64,000 bases of DNA from Actinoplanes palleronii (lineage in GTDB: Bacteria > Actinomycetota > Actinomycetes > Mycobacteriales > Micromonosporaceae): NCBI RefSeq assembly GCF_016862315.1, contig NZ_BOMS01000014.1, forward strand, positions 62,001 through 126,000, written 5' to 3'. How positions within the stretch are numbered: the first letter of the stretch is position 1; each line of letters begins with the position of its first letter. Made by a program: the position numbers and the translations under genes. The notes under the pieces were generated by a model that was not told where the DNA came from, made no database searches, and saw only the letters and a list, made by a program, of their open reading frames with translations. Shown here one piece after another: positions 1 to 8,192 of this stretch.

Positions 1-1
1 A

Positions 2-163
2 CCTGACGTGGATCTGGATGCGCGCGTCATCCCGATCGCTCCCATCCGGTGGGCAGAATTTGATCTTGAGGCCGTGGAGAATCCGGTTCTCATGGCAGTT
101 CTCGTCCAGGCCCGCAGTGGTGAATCGCGTCCGGGACGATCCTTCAACAATTTCGTCAGCTGA
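2..163 (+). CDS. FxsA-like RiPP precursor peptide, 3' part (5' end outside window)
   Basis: The frame is open from the window edge to TGA at 161-163 and gives at least 53 residues. The stretch ENPVLMAVLVQAR resembles the hydrophobic leader segment of FxSxx-COOH precursors. The C-terminus is RPGRSFNNFVS, so the usual F-x-S-x-x ending is not present. Instead two aromatic triplets, FNN and FVS, end the peptide, with the serine as last residue. The stop codon abuts the ATG of the radical SAM maturase at 164, which implies translational coupling and supports a precursor role. The start codon lies upstream of the window. Identification rests on position next to fxsB and on the leader-like segment; the exact crosslinks are inference. 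Confidence 0.72.
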   Translation, partial: PDVDLDARVIPIAPIRWAEFDLEAVENPVLMAVLVQARSGESRPGRSFNNFVS

Positions 164-1336
164 ATGCCCGTCGCCCCGGATGTGTCGCCGTTCCGGCAGT
201 TTCTCCTGAAGCTACACAGTCGGTGCAATCTGGCCTGCGACTATTGTTACGTCTACGAACACGCTGATCAGTCCTGGCGTGAACGTCCCCGGGTGATGGC
301 ACCGGAGACGGTGGCGGCCGCCGCCGCCCGGATCGGCGACCATCTTCGCACCTGGCGCCCCGCCGAGGCGGCCGTCGTCCTGCACGGCGGAGAGCCCTTG
401 CTCGCCGGGGCGGAGGTCGTCCGCGACGTGGTGCGCAGGGTCCGTGCGTCGGCCGGTGGCACCACGCGCCTGGAGTTCGCCGTCCAGACCAACGGTCTGC
501 TGCTGGACCCGCCGATGCTGGACATGCTGGCCGAGGAGCAGGTCGGCGTCGGGGTCAGCCTGGACGGCCCGCGGGCCGTCAACGACCGGCACCGGCGCTT
601 CGCCCACGGCGGCGGCAGCTACGACAGGGTCGCGGCCGGCCTGCACCGGCTGGGCCAGGATCGCTATCGGCACCTGTACCGCGGCCTGCTCTGCACGATC
701 GACGTCCGCGAGGATCCGATCGAGGTCTACGAGGGATTGCTGGCCTTCGACCCGCCCCGGATCGACCTGCTCCTGCCGCACGGCAACTGGACGACGCCGC
801 CACCGCTGCGCACCGCGGACGCCTCGAGCACCCCCTACGCCGACTGGCTCATCCCGATCTTCGACCGCTGGTACCGCTCGCCGTCCTACCGGACCGACGT
901 CCGGCTGTTCAGTTCCATCATGTCCCTGCTGGTCGGAGGCGCGAGCCGGGCCGAGTCGGTCGGGCTGACCCCGATCGACTACGTGACGATCGAGACCGAC
1001 GGCACGATCGAACAGAGCGACGCGCTGAAGACCGTCGGCGAGGGCGCAGCCGCCACCGGGCTGACCGTTTTCGACAACAGTCTGGACGAGGCGCTCCGGC
1101 ACCCGGCGATCCGAGCCCAGCGCGACGGCGTCTCCGCGCTCTGCGCCACCTGCCGCGGCTGCCGCCTGGTCCAGGTCTGCGGCGGCGGCCTCTACGCCCA
1201 CCGCCACCGCGCCGAGAACGGCTTCGCGAACCCCACCGTCTACTGCGCCGACCAGCAAAAACTGATCGACCACATCAGCAGCCAGATCTCCCCGGACCTG
1301 AACCGTGCCCGGCTGGCGTCGGCGCGGAGCTCATAG
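164..1336 (+). CDS. fxsB: FxsB-type radical SAM/SPASM cyclophane maturase
   Basis: A 390-residue radical SAM protein. The CxxxCxxC cluster motif is at C21, C25 and C28, and a cysteine-rich SPASM-like C-terminus has C327, C330, C333, C339 and C361 for auxiliary iron-sulfur clusters. Proteins of this family install carbon-carbon crosslinks between an aromatic side chain and a nearby residue in a small precursor peptide. The substrate is most likely the peptide encoded immediately upstream, whose stop codon touches this ATG. There is no HEXXH-type extension, which many FxsB proteins or their neighbours carry. The 3' end overlaps the converging fxsT by 6 bp, leaving no room for a terminator. Family assignment is strong because fxsT and fxsC lie next to it. 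Confidence 0.9.
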   Translation: MPVAPDVSPFRQFLLKLHSRCNLACDYCYVYEHADQSWRERPRVMAPETVAAAAARIGDHLRTWRPAEAAVVLHGGEPLLAGAEVVRDVVRRVRASAGGTTRLEFAVQTNGLLLDPPMLDMLAEEQVGVGVSLDGPRAVNDRHRRFAHGGGSYDRVAAGLHRLGQDRYRHLYRGLLCTIDVREDPIEVYEGLLAFDPPRIDLLLPHGNWTTPPPLRTADASSTPYADWLIPIFDRWYRSPSYRTDVRLFSSIMSLLVGGASRAESVGLTPIDYVTIETDGTIEQSDALKTVGEGAAATGLTVFDNSLDEALRHPAIRAQRDGVSALCATCRGCRLVQVCGGGLYAHRHRAENGFANPTVYCADQQKLIDHISSQISPDLNRARLASARSS

Positions 1337-4300
1337 CGACGGCGGGTCGATGTCGCAGTTGAGGCGGCGTTCCTCGATCGGGGCGCCGGTGTTCGGGTGA
1401 TCGGGTCCGAGCGTCTCGCGGAACAGGTTGTGCGCGTCCTGCCGCAGCCGTCGCGCTTCGACCTGCTCGTCGAGGGCGGCCAGCGTGATCGCCAGATTGC
1501 TCATCGCGGCCAGGGTGTCGGGATGTTTCGGCCCGAGCGAGGAGGCGAGGCGTTCGTACACGTCCCGGTCGTTGGCCCGCGCGCCCGGCAGGTCGCCGCC
1601 GTCGAACAGCTCGTTGCCCCGGTTGACCAGGCAGGCCAGCGTGTACGGGTGGTCCGGGCCGAGCATGATCCGGAACCGGTCGATGACCTCCTCGCTGATC
1701 GCCCGGGCGTGTTCGTGGTTCCCGAGCTTGCGCGTGAAGATCGCGACGTTGTTCCGGCAGGCCAGGGTCGACGGGTGGTCCGGGCCGAACCTCGCGTCGT
1801 ACTGGCGCAGGGCGCTCTCCGCAGTCGCCTGGGCGGCCCGGTCGTCGCCCAGCGCGGACTGGATGTTGGCCAGGTCGTTCAGGCAGGCGAGCGCCTCGGG
1901 GTGGTTGCGGCCCAGACGCCGTTCGAGCTTGGGCTTGATGTCCCGGGTCAGGTCGTGTGACTTGCTCAGCTCGCCGAGTTTGCGCAGGGTCACGGCGAGG
2001 ATCCGCGCGATGATCAGCGTCAGCTCGTGTGCCGGCCCGTTCACGTCCGTCGACCGGAGCATGACCTGCCGCAGCAGTCGCTGCGCGTCGGTGAACCGGC
2101 CCAGGTCCCGATAGTCGCGGCCGAGGCTGGCGCCCACCCGGAGCGCGTACGGCCGGTGCAGCCCGATCTTGCTGGACAGCTGGTAGGCCGTCTCGTCGAG
2201 CTCGGTCGCCTGGCGGAAGTCGCCGATGAACCGCAGCGACAGCGCCTTGTTGCTCATCGCGAAGATGGTCCGGGGTGCCTCCGCGCCGAGCACCCGGATC
2301 GCCAGCGAGAGCGCCTGGTCGTCGAGGGCCAGCGACTCCTGGTACCGGCCCAGTCCTTTGAGGTCGGCGGCGAGCCCGCTGATGCTCATCACGACGTACG
2401 GATGCTCCTGCCCGACCGATCCCAGCAGCAGCTCGTGCACCTCGTTGTCGATCTCGTAGGTCTCGGCGTACCGGGCCTGGGAGCGGATCGCGTTGGCCAT
2501 GTGCAGGCGGAGCCAGAGTGTGGTGGTGTCGTCCGGCCCGCCGCCGCGCCGCCACGCGATCAGGGCGCGTTCGCCGAGCTCCTGACTGTCCTGCCAGTCA
2601 CCGATCCGCCAGAGGTAGCGCACCATGTCGATGACCAGCTGCCGGACGGCGGGCACCGGGGAGTTGAGCACCCCGGTCGGCTCCAGGTGCCGGCGGATCA
2701 GGCGGTAGTCGGGCCAGGTCTTCGGCTCGTCGGGTTCCTTCGGATTGGCCGCGGCGAGGACGTCGTGCACGCTCCGCTCGGTCGACTCCCGGTCCTCGGG
2801 TGTCATCTCCGACCGGACCACGGTCTGCACCAGCCGGTGCATCTCGATGGTGCCCTGACCGGTGTCGGAACGGGCCAGGGCGTACCGCCCGATCTCCTGC
2901 ACCAGCCGCCCGATCAGCAGCGGGTCCTGCAGGCTCGGATCGAGCCGCTGGAGCAGGGCGATGAACGTGCTGCTGTAGAGCAGGCGCATCGGGATCGGCT
3001 CGGGGGCGAAGAACGCGCACACCTCGAGCAGGCGCGCCGCGGCCGGGAGGTCGGCGCGGATGCGTTCCAGCGACAGGCGCCAGGTGCCGGCCGGGGTCTG
3101 CTCGTACCCGGGTGGGGGATTCTCCCGGAGCATGCGGGGGAGTTCGGTGTCGAGCAGTTCGGAGTACGCGCTGGCCGGCATGCCGGTCGCCGCCAGCCAG
3201 GCGGCGGCCTGCTCGATCACGAGCGGTAGGTCGCCGAGCTTTCCGGCGATCATTTCCGCGTCCGGCTCGGAGATCGCCGGCACCAGCCGGCGGATCAGGC
3301 TGACGCTCTCCACCCGGGTGAAGACCGGGACCTCGGTGGCCGTGACGTACCGGCCCCAGGCGAGGTTCCGGGTGGTGAGCAGGATGTGCCCGGCCCCGGC
3401 CGGGAGGTACTGCCGGATCTCCTCCGGCTGGTCGGCGTTGTCGAAGACCAGCAGCCAGCGGCGATAGGGCTCACCGCGCCGCAGGGCGTCCAGCACGCCG
3501 TCGACCGTCTCGGCGGTGCTCGGCCCGGTCGGCAGGTCCAGTGCCTCGGCGAGCTCCGACAGGGCGGCGCGGACCAGGCTGGGCTGCTCGGCCGGGATCC
3601 ACCAGACGATGTCGTAGTTGGCGGCGAACCGGTGGACGTACTCCAGCGCGATCTGGGTCTTGCCGGCGCCGCCGAGCCCGTGCAGCGCCTGCGGGGAGGT
3701 CGCCGTGACGCTGATCAGCAGCCGGTCGCGCAGCTCTTCCAGCAGCCGGGTCCGGCCGGTGAAGGTCGGGTTGCGCTGCGGGGTGTTCCAGACCGGCGGG
3801 ATGTTCGCCGGGAACCGCGAGGCGGACCGCTGCGCCTGCCGGTCGACGCCGGTGGGTGGCTCCAGGTGCGGCTGGTCGAAGGCGCTCAGCAGGGCCGGCC
3901 GGGCCTGCTCCTCGCTGAGGCCGAAAAGCTCCAGCTCCCGGGCCCGGTGCGGCTCGGTGAAGGGTGCGGACAACCGGCTGTTGTCTATGCGGATCCGCAG
4001 CAGGTTGCCGCCGGCCGACTCACGCTCGGCGACCTGGTCCCAGAGCCACGCGGCCTGCGGTGAGCGCAGGTAGTCGTGGGAGATCAGGACGACGAGCCGG
4101 GCGGCCGGGCCGTCGGCGGGCATCGGGTCGGTGCCCGGCTCGGACGAGATCGCGGCCAGTTCGATCTCCTGGAGGGTGACCGACTGGCCGATCTGTTCCA
4201 GCTCGCCGGCGATCCAGTCGGCCCAGGTGCGGTCGATCGAGGCGTAGCTGATCATCGTGCGGGGGTTGATCGAGGGCTTCTGGCGTTCGAACGTGGACAG

Positions 4301-5275
4301 CCAGCGGCGCCGTTCGCGCTCGTCCATCGGCGGCAGCTCGGTGACCGCGTTCTCGGTGATGATGCCGGTCAGGCGTTCGAAGGAGGAGAGCAGCGAGTGC
4401 TCCTGCCGGGCGCGCTCACCGAAGGTGGCCAGGATTTCCTCGTACGCGAAGAAGGGCTTGTACGGGATCTCGACGTCACCCCAGTACGCGGCCGCGGCAT
4501 CCGGGTCCAGTCGCAGGAACGGCTCGAACCGCTGCCGCGCGTGGTCCCGGCCGGTCTCGAGCTTGAACAGCTCGGCGTCCTCGACCCGCATCGGCACGGG
4601 CAGGATCCGGACCGGGCGGCGACTGCTGAGCCGCACGATGGACTCCGCGACCGCGGCCGCGCCGTCGATGCTCTGCTCGTTGAGGGTGAAGCAGTTGACC
4701 ACGGTGTCCGGCAGGTTGACCGTGCACATGCCGGCCGAGTCGCTGAGCCCGGTACGGCTGTCGATCAGCACGTAGTCGTACCCCTGGGACATGTTCACCC
4801 GGAGGGCGCGGAGGAACTCCTCGCCACCGAGGCGCTCGTAGAACGCCGCCCAGTCGAAGGTGCTCACCGTGCCGGAGTAGGCGGCGTTCTGCTGGCCGGC
4901 GGGGAGCAGGTCGATCAGGCCGTGCCCCGGGAAGCTCCAGGTCAGGGACACCGCCTCGCGTTCCACGTCGGCGTAGCGCTGGTACCAGTCCGGTTCGCCG
5001 GGATCGGCGGCCGGGTCGACCACCGCCGCCGCGAAGTCCCGGATCATGTCGATCACGCCGCGGGAGTGCCGCAGCTTCTTGTCCGCCAGGAACGGCCGGA
5101 AGTAGTGGTGCAGCCCGGGTGACTCCAGGTCCCAGTCGACGGCGAGGACCCGATGCCCGTTGGCGGCCAGGATCCACGCCACGTTGGCCACCGCCATGGT
5201 GCGGCCGGTGCCACCCTTGAAGGAGTAGAAAGTCACGATCTGACCTGAGTCGCGGTCGTGCGGCGAGCGCGTCAT
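1331..5275 (-). CDS. fxsT: FxsT: ParA-like ATPase / TIR-like / NB-ARC / TPR protein
   Basis: A 1314-residue multidomain protein. Residues 1-320 are a ParA/MinD-like ATPase with deviant Walker A KGGTGRT at 20-26 and DWDLESPG at 47-54. Residues 339-465 are TIR-like (MISYASIDRTW). Residues 500-720 are NB-ARC-like, with GLGGAGKT at 533-540 and Walker B LLVFDNAD at 608-615. The C-terminal 400 residues are TPR repeats with recurring HP-x-T/Y-LA units. This is the architecture of the tetratricopeptide protein of FxSxx RiPP systems and resembles STAND/NLR signalling ATPases. The ATG at 5275 has a GGAG 8 nt upstream. It follows fxsC by 61 bp in one minus-strand operon. Its biochemical role in RiPP production is not known; a sensor or switch is inference. 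Confidence 0.88.
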   Translation of the reverse strand: MTRSPHDRDSGQIVTFYSFKGGTGRTMAVANVAWILAANGHRVLAVDWDLESPGLHHYFRPFLADKKLRHSRGVIDMIRDFAAAVVDPAADPGEPDWYQRYADVEREAVSLTWSFPGHGLIDLLPAGQQNAAYSGTVSTFDWAAFYERLGGEEFLRALRVNMSQGYDYVLIDSRTGLSDSAGMCTVNLPDTVVNCFTLNEQSIDGAAAVAESIVRLSSRRPVRILPVPMRVEDAELFKLETGRDHARQRFEPFLRLDPDAAAAYWGDVEIPYKPFFAYEEILATFGERARQEHSLLSSFERLTGIITENAVTELPPMDERERRRWLSTFERQKPSINPRTMISYASIDRTWADWIAGELEQIGQSVTLQEIELAAISSEPGTDPMPADGPAARLVVLISHDYLRSPQAAWLWDQVAERESAGGNLLRIRIDNSRLSAPFTEPHRARELELFGLSEEQARPALLSAFDQPHLEPPTGVDRQAQRSASRFPANIPPVWNTPQRNPTFTGRTRLLEELRDRLLISVTATSPQALHGLGGAGKTQIALEYVHRFAANYDIVWWIPAEQPSLVRAALSELAEALDLPTGPSTAETVDGVLDALRRGEPYRRWLLVFDNADQPEEIRQYLPAGAGHILLTTRNLAWGRYVTATEVPVFTRVESVSLIRRLVPAISEPDAEMIAGKLGDLPLVIEQAAAWLAATGMPASAYSELLDTELPRMLRENPPPGYEQTPAGTWRLSLERIRADLPAAARLLEVCAFFAPEPIPMRLLYSSTFIALLQRLDPSLQDPLLIGRLVQEIGRYALARSDTGQGTIEMHRLVQTVVRSEMTPEDRESTERSVHDVLAAANPKEPDEPKTWPDYRLIRRHLEPTGVLNSPVPAVRQLVIDMVRYLWRIGDWQDSQELGERALIAWRRGGGPDDTTTLWLRLHMANAIRSQARYAETYEIDNEVHELLLGSVGQEHPYVVMSISGLAADLKGLGRYQESLALDDQALSLAIRVLGAEAPRTIFAMSNKALSLRFIGDFRQATELDETAYQLSSKIGLHRPYALRVGASLGRDYRDLGRFTDAQRLLRQVMLRSTDVNGPAHELTLIIARILAVTLRKLGELSKSHDLTRDIKPKLERRLGRNHPEALACLNDLANIQSALGDDRAAQATAESALRQYDARFGPDHPSTLACRNNVAIFTRKLGNHEHARAISEEVIDRFRIMLGPDHPYTLACLVNRGNELFDGGDLPGARANDRDVYERLASSLGPKHPDTLAAMSNLAITLAALDEQVEARRLRQDAHNLFRETLGPDHPNTGAPIEERRLNCDIDPPSL

Positions 5276-5336
5276 GGTCGGGACTCCATTCCCTGGTGGT
5301 GGCCGTGGCGGCGGTCGGGGGTGGACCTCGCAGCGA

Positions 5337-6581
5337 TCAGGGGCCGCGGAGGATCGGCCGCTGGCCGGACCGGGCCGGGAGCTGATGCTGCACCGTCTTG
5401 GTGCGGAACATCCGGTTGCGGGACCGCTCCAGCACGACGCCGAGGTCGGCGTCGAAGGACTGCGGGCTGATGATCACGCTCCGGAACGAGTCGAGCCGGG
5501 CGCTCATCCGCCGCCCGAACACCTGGCTGAGCGTCGCGGTCAGCTGACTCAGGTACGTGTTCGTCTGCTCGTCGTCGTGCCCGGCCGGCACCAGCACCGA
5601 GGCCGCCGCCGAGGTCGCCGCCACGTCGTCGGCCTCCTCGAACCGGGCCAGCGCGTTCCGGTGCCGGGACAGGCCGGTGACCCACAGGTCGACGAGGAGC
5701 ACGATGATCCAGTCGGTGGTGTCCTCGTCGCTGTCGAGGTGCTCCCGCAGGCCGTCCAGGTCGGTCACCATCGCGTGGAACTGGTGCTCCAGCGCCACCT
5801 GCCGGGCCCGGTCGGCGATCGGCGCATCGAGATGCGGCCGGTACGGCGCCCACTGCTCGGGCAACTCGCCGTAGAACCGCGGGTCACGGTCGACGCCGGG
5901 CAGCAGCTGGCCGGCCAGGTCGGCCCGGGACGGCGCGGCGACGATGAACTTCACCAGGTCGGCCGGGCTGACCGCGGGCGCCGGCGCCGCGCCGGTCTCG
6001 TGGAAGGCGCTGTGCACCTGCTCGAACGGCAGCGGGTTCGGATGCGTCGGCACCGGCCGGCCGGACGTGGCGACCTCGACGATCTGCTGCGCCAGCCGGG
6101 CGAGCATCTCCAGGTAGTCGTCCCGGTACCGGGTGAGCCGGATGATCTGCCGTAGGCCGGTGCGGCCGTACGCCTCCGGCATGCCGTGATTGAGGTACTG
6201 CCGGGCCTCGATGGCGGCCGGGAGCCGGGGCGGGGGCAGCCAGAGCAGCGGGATCAGCGGCGGCGGATCGACCGAGGGATCGCCGTCCTCGAGCCGGCTG
6301 AGCCGATCCGAGAAGATCGCCCACTCCCGGCCGCAGGGCTCGCTGATCAGGTAGCGCGGGGAGATCAGGGCCACGAAGGTGCGGCAGATGCCGAGCGCGC
6401 TCATCAGCGTCCGCGCCCACGACTCGCCGACCTGCATCTCCACGTCGAGGAAACCGACGGTCGAGGTGGGCGGCAGGCCCGCGTAGGAACGGACCTCGGC
6501 GGAAAGGTCGTTGAAGAACTGCTTGACCGAATCCCGGTCGTCGCCGCGCGCATAGCTGAGGAAGAAGTAGTAGTCCGGCAA
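5337..6581 (-). CDS. fxsC: FxsC: TIR-like protein of the FxSxx system
   Basis: A 414-residue protein starting with a TIR-like domain (FFLSYARGD near residues 6-14, FLDVEM near 44-49). The motif SPRYLISEPCGREW at about residues 74-87 matches the TIR segment that carries the catalytic glutamate of NAD-cleaving TIR proteins; here it is E86. The remaining 230 residues match the family-specific FxsC C-terminal region in general character, but no known catalytic motif is visible there. TTG at 6581 is chosen as start because GGGAG lies 6 nt upstream and the TIR fold begins directly after it. It is the first gene of the fxsC-fxsT operon. NAD hydrolysis is plausible from the motif but unproven. Confidence 0.85.
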   Translation of the reverse strand: MPDYYFFLSYARGDDRDSVKQFFNDLSAEVRSYAGLPPTSTVGFLDVEMQVGESWARTLMSALGICRTFVALISPRYLISEPCGREWAIFSDRLSRLEDGDPSVDPPPLIPLLWLPPPRLPAAIEARQYLNHGMPEAYGRTGLRQIIRLTRYRDDYLEMLARLAQQIVEVATSGRPVPTHPNPLPFEQVHSAFHETGAAPAPAVSPADLVKFIVAAPSRADLAGQLLPGVDRDPRFYGELPEQWAPYRPHLDAPIADRARQVALEHQFHAMVTDLDGLREHLDSDEDTTDWIIVLLVDLWVTGLSRHRNALARFEEADDVAATSAAASVLVPAGHDDEQTNTYLSQLTATLSQVFGRRMSARLDSFRSVIISPQSFDADLGVVLERSRNRMFRTKTVQHQLPARSGQRPILRGP

Positions 6582-6765
6582 GCGGTGCTCCCAGTCGTGG
6601 CGACACTGTTGGCGGTGACGTTCCTAGTTGCACCAAAGCGTGTTTGCACCAGAGCGGTCGACGGCGGGTCGCTCACGAGGAGTATATAGGCGGTTACCTA
6701 ACTTACACATGCCTCGAACCCGGTCCACCTCTCCGCGAGGCGGGCCGGGTCCGGTGGCTGGTGGA
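6582..6765. promoter_or_regulatory. fxsC upstream region with TTGCACCA direct repeat
   Basis: This gap separates fxsC from urtE. TTGCACCA occurs twice, at 6628-6635 and 6644-6651, 16 nt apart start to start, a pattern typical of a direct-repeat operator. On the minus strand TATACT (plus-strand 6681-6686) resembles a -10 box, but no good -35 box is evident. If used, the transcript would have a leader of about 90 nt that includes the repeats. Confidence 0.35.
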
Positions 6766-7458
6766 TCAGACCGTGAGGGCCTGCCGGACGGTCGGCTCGG
6801 CGTCCGTTCCGCCGTCGCCGGTCGAGGTGACCCGGCCGGCTTCCAGGACGTAGTACTGCTGGGCCGCGCGCAGGGCGAAACCGACGTGCTGCTCGACCAG
6901 CAGGACCGACAGGCCGCCGCGGGCGGCCAGGGCCAGGATGGTCTGCTCGATCTCGGCGACCACCGACGGCTGGATGCCCTCGGTCGGCTCGTCGAGCAGC
7001 AGCAGCCGGGGCCGGGTGATCAGGGCCCGGGCCAGGGCCAGCTGCTGGCGCTGGCCGCCGGAGAGCAGGCCGGCCCGGCGGCCGAGCAGCTCCTTCAGGG
7101 CCGGGAACAGGTCCAGCGCCTCGGCGGTGGCCTCCCGGCCGTCCTTGCGGCCGTCCGCGACCAGCTGCAGGTTCTCCAGCGCGGTGAGGTGCGGGAAGCT
7201 CTGCTGGCCCTGCGGGACGTACGCCATGCCGCGCGCCACCCGGTCGTGCGGCGCGAGCCTGGTGATGTCCTCGCCGTCCAGCAGGATGGCACCGGAGCGC
7301 GGCTTGAGCAGGCCGACCGCGGCGCGCAGCAGGGTGCTCTTGCCGGCGCCGTTGTGGCCCAGGACCGCCGCGACCCCGTCGGACGGCACGGTGAGCGAGA
7401 CGCCGTGCAGGACGACGCTCCGGCCGTACCCGCAGTGGATGTCCTCGAATCGCAGCAT
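6766..7458 (-). CDS. urtE: Urea ABC transporter ATP-binding protein UrtE
   Basis: A 230-residue branched-chain-amino-acid-type ABC ATPase, LivF/UrtE class. Walker A is GHNGAGKST, the signature is LLSGGQRQQLALARAL, and Walker B is RLLLLDEPTEGIQPS. The EGIQPS extension after Walker B is typical of UrtE. The start is ATG at 7458, overlapping the urtD stop as TGATG; an adjacent GTG one codon upstream is also possible. It is the last gene of the urtABCDE operon and energises urea uptake together with UrtD. Confidence 0.93.
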   Translation of the reverse strand: MLRFEDIHCGYGRSVVLHGVSLTVPSDGVAAVLGHNGAGKSTLLRAAVGLLKPRSGAILLDGEDITRLAPHDRVARGMAYVPQGQQSFPHLTALENLQLVADGRKDGREATAEALDLFPALKELLGRRAGLLSGGQRQQLALARALITRPRLLLLDEPTEGIQPSVVAEIEQTILALAARGGLSVLLVEQHVGFALRAAQQYYVLEAGRVTSTGDGGTDAEPTVRQALTV

Positions 7459-8192
7459 CACGCCTCCACCGGATGTCCGAGATAGACCTCTTGGACCTTC
7501 GGGTCTGCCTGCACCTGCGCGACGGTGCCCTCGGAGAGGACCTTCCCGGCGTGCATCACCGTGACGGACCGGGCGAAGCGCCGCAGGAAGTCCATGTCGT
7601 GCTCGATCACCACGACGGTGTGCTCCCGGCTGAGTTCGCCGAGCAGTTCGCCGGTGGCGTCGCGTTCCTCGTGGCTCATCCCGGCGACCGGCTCGTCGAG
7701 CAGGAACAGCTTGGCGTTCTGCACCAGCAGCATGCCGATCTCCAGCCACTGTTTCTGCCCGTGCGGCAGGGTGCCGGCCAGCTGGTCGCGCACCGCGGTC
7801 AGCCGGACCGTCTCCAGGGCGTTCTGCACCTCGGGCGGTACCGACGAGCGGCGGCGCAGCAGGGTGAGCGGGCCGCGGTGCCAGCCGGCCGCGATGTCCA
7901 GGTTCTGCAGCACGGTGAGTTCCTCGAAGACCGTGGAGTTCTGGAACGTCCGGCCCACGCCCAGCCTGGCGATCTTGTGCACCTTGCGGCCGAGCAGCTC
8001 GTGCTCGTCGAAGGTGACCGCGCCGGTGGCCCGCGCCAGGCCGGTGATCGCGTCGATCAGCGTGGTCTTGCCGGCGCCGTTCGGCCCGATGATGAACCGT
8101 ACGTCACCGGACGGCACGGTCAGGTCCACGCCGCCGACGGCCACGAAGCCGTCGAACACCACCTGCAGGTCCCGGACGACCAGCCCGCTCAT
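7458..8192 (-). CDS. urtD: Urea ABC transporter ATP-binding protein UrtD
   Basis: A 244-residue ABC ATPase, LivG/UrtD class. It has Walker A GPNGAGKTT, the segment GVGRTFQNSTVFEELTV typical of LivG/UrtD proteins, and Walker B KLFLLDEPVAGMSHEE. The longer open frame upstream is noncoding in this frame; ATG at 8192 overlaps the urtC stop by ATGA. The canonical signature LSGGQ is replaced by LPHGQKQWLEIG, which is usual for this family and not a defect. It pairs with UrtE on the cytoplasmic face. Confidence 0.93.
   Translation of the reverse strand: MSGLVVRDLQVVFDGFVAVGGVDLTVPSGDVRFIIGPNGAGKTTLIDAITGLARATGAVTFDEHELLGRKVHKIARLGVGRTFQNSTVFEELTVLQNLDIAAGWHRGPLTLLRRRSSVPPEVQNALETVRLTAVRDQLAGTLPHGQKQWLEIGMLLVQNAKLFLLDEPVAGMSHEERDATGELLGELSREHTVVVIEHDMDFLRRFARSVTVMHAGKVLSEGTVAQVQADPKVQEVYLGHPVEA

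Noticed and set aside
18-209. Forward ORF of 63 codons over the precursor region
   Set aside because: It is in another frame from the FxsA-like peptide, overlaps fxsB and has Arg/Ser-rich shadow composition.
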